The notes beneath the pieces are model-generated. The model was not told where the DNA came from, did no database searches, and saw only the letters and a program-made list of their open reading frames with translations. A program made the position numbers and the translations under genes. Below are positions 63,285 through 64,000 of a DNA stretch of 64,000 nt, piece by piece (position 1 is the stretch's first letter; each line of letters opens with the position of its first letter). The stretch spans positions 1,798,001 to 1,862,000 of the forward strand of contig NZ_CP019698.1 in NCBI RefSeq assembly GCF_002005145.1, written 5' to 3'. This DNA is from Desulforamulus ferrireducens (lineage in GTDB: Bacteria > Bacillota > Desulfotomaculia > Desulfotomaculales > Desulfotomaculaceae).

Positions 63285-64000
63285 ATGTCTGCAAACTTTG
63301 ATTTCCTAAAGGGTCAATCTGAATATGCGTTATTCGCCACAGCCTGCATAGAAGCAGAGCGTGTCTTAGCTACATCTCCGGCTATGTCAGCCGTAGGTAG
63401 CCGCAAGGCACTTGAACTTGCTGTAAAATGGGTATATTCAGCCGATAACACTATATTCATGCCCTATAAGAACAATTTGCAGGCATTGATTCACGAACCC
63501 TCTTTTAAATTTGCAGTGGATAGTCAAACGTGGAATAAACTGCGCTATATTATCAACTTAGGCAATCTGGCAGTTCACACCGATAAAGCCATTAGTCGTA
63601 ACGAGGCTGTACTTTCTCTTGCCGGTCTTTTTGAGTTTATCCAATGGCTTGATTATTGTTATGGCCAAAATTATGAAGAACGGTTTTTTGATGAAGCTAA
63701 AATTCCCTCTGAGCAGGTCGGCTTGGATGTGGATTGGATTAAAGAAAAAGAAAGTCTCCTTGAGCAAAAGGAAGCCGAGATTCAAGCCTTACTAGCTAAG
63801 ATTGAGGCCAGGAGCGAACGGCTAACGGCTGAGAAAGGGCAGCATAAGGAAGAACGCCAATTTACAGCCCAAGATATGTCCGAATTTGAAACACGCAAAA
63901 GATATATTGATGTGGAATTAAAACTGCTCGGATGGGTGTTTGGCAGGGATGTTCAAGAAAATGTAGAGCTTTTCGGTATGCCTAATCCTAAGGGAAAAGG
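63285..64000 (+). CDS. hsdR: Type I restriction endonuclease subunit, N-terminal part (cut by window end)
   Basis: The first 238 codons of a likely HsdR. FDFLKGQSEYALFATACIEA and SRKALELAVKWVYSAD, then NLGNLAVHTDKAISRNEAV, is the DUF4145-type N-terminal domain often fused to HsdR, followed by a long coiled coil. The nuclease and helicase parts would lie past the window. ATG seven bases after GAGGTG, 16 bases from hsdS. Confidence 0.85.
   Translation, partial: MSANFDFLKGQSEYALFATACIEAERVLATSPAMSAVGSRKALELAVKWVYSADNTIFMPYKNNLQALIHEPSFKFAVDSQTWNKLRYIINLGNLAVHTDKAISRNEAVLSLAGLFEFIQWLDYCYGQNYEERFFDEAKIPSEQVGLDVDWIKEKESLLEQKEAEIQALLAKIEARSERLTAEKGQHKEERQFTAQDMSEFETRKRYIDVELKLLGWVFGRDVQENVELFGMPNPKGK

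Overview
The window looks like the chromosome of a low-to-mid GC, Gram-positive, spore-forming anaerobe of the Clostridia, most like Peptococcaceae (Desulfotomaculum/Desulforamulus type). That placement is inferred from gene content: Bacillota-style sigma-A promoters and strong AGGAGG ribosome sites, frequent GTG/TTG starts, a YjcZ-type small sporulation protein, T-box leaders, a molybdenum/tungsten-cofactor riboswitch with a tungstate-binding protein, and a three-subunit molybdenum hydroxylase. No 16S rRNA is present to confirm it.

Layout. 1-6 kb: the end of pfkA, a ComFB-like protein, a GT4 glycosyltransferase, small unknown proteins, a bifunctional penicillin-binding protein and YqeY. 6-16.5 kb: a molybdenum hydroxylase operon (minus strand), a small membrane gene behind a leader ORF, an ABC-F ATPase, an HD phosphohydrolase, a two-gene unknown/phosphoesterase operon, a riboswitch-controlled tungstate-binding protein and a D-2-hydroxyacid dehydrogenase. 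16.5-19.1 kb: three tRNAs, then a methyltransferase remnant and an AAA-ATPase/DUF4276 pair that looks like a defence module. 19.2-21.2 kb: amtB-glnK. 21.3-31.4 kb: a GMC oxidoreductase operon, topB, and the cobalamin-riboswitch cbiMNQO cobalt transporter. 31.7-35.6 kb: aminotransferase, azlCD and a divergent MocR-type regulator. 35.7-40.5 kb: a tandem T-box leader separated by an IS110-family element from a three-gene amino-acid-type ABC importer. 41-54.3 kb: a nitrogen-assimilation block of asnB, an ANTAR regulator, glnA, gltB, gltD and a large PEP-synthase-like protein. 54.4-60.3 kb: membrane proteins, a TauE-type exporter, a lipoprotein and a TetR-HlyD-ABC-2 efflux operon. 60.7-64 kb: a type I restriction system (hsdM, hsdS, start of hsdR).

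The most coherent system is an RNA-level nitrogen circuit. Leaders of amtB-glnK, the ANTAR gene itself, glnA, gltBD and asnB each carry paired small hairpins with six-base loops, mostly with A at loop position 1 and G at position 4. The 3' arm of the second hairpin is also the 5' arm of an intrinsic terminator. This is the architecture of ANTAR-protein antitermination. The amtB leader holds two complete modules in series, and the ANTAR protein's receiver domain has Gln at the phospho-acceptor position. One regulator may therefore control ammonium uptake, glutamine, glutamate and asparagine synthesis.

A second recurring structure is a family of about 260-420 bp modular, hairpin-rich elements, five in this window. 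Each lies just after a stop codon in the same orientation relative to that gene, and most supply its transcription terminator.
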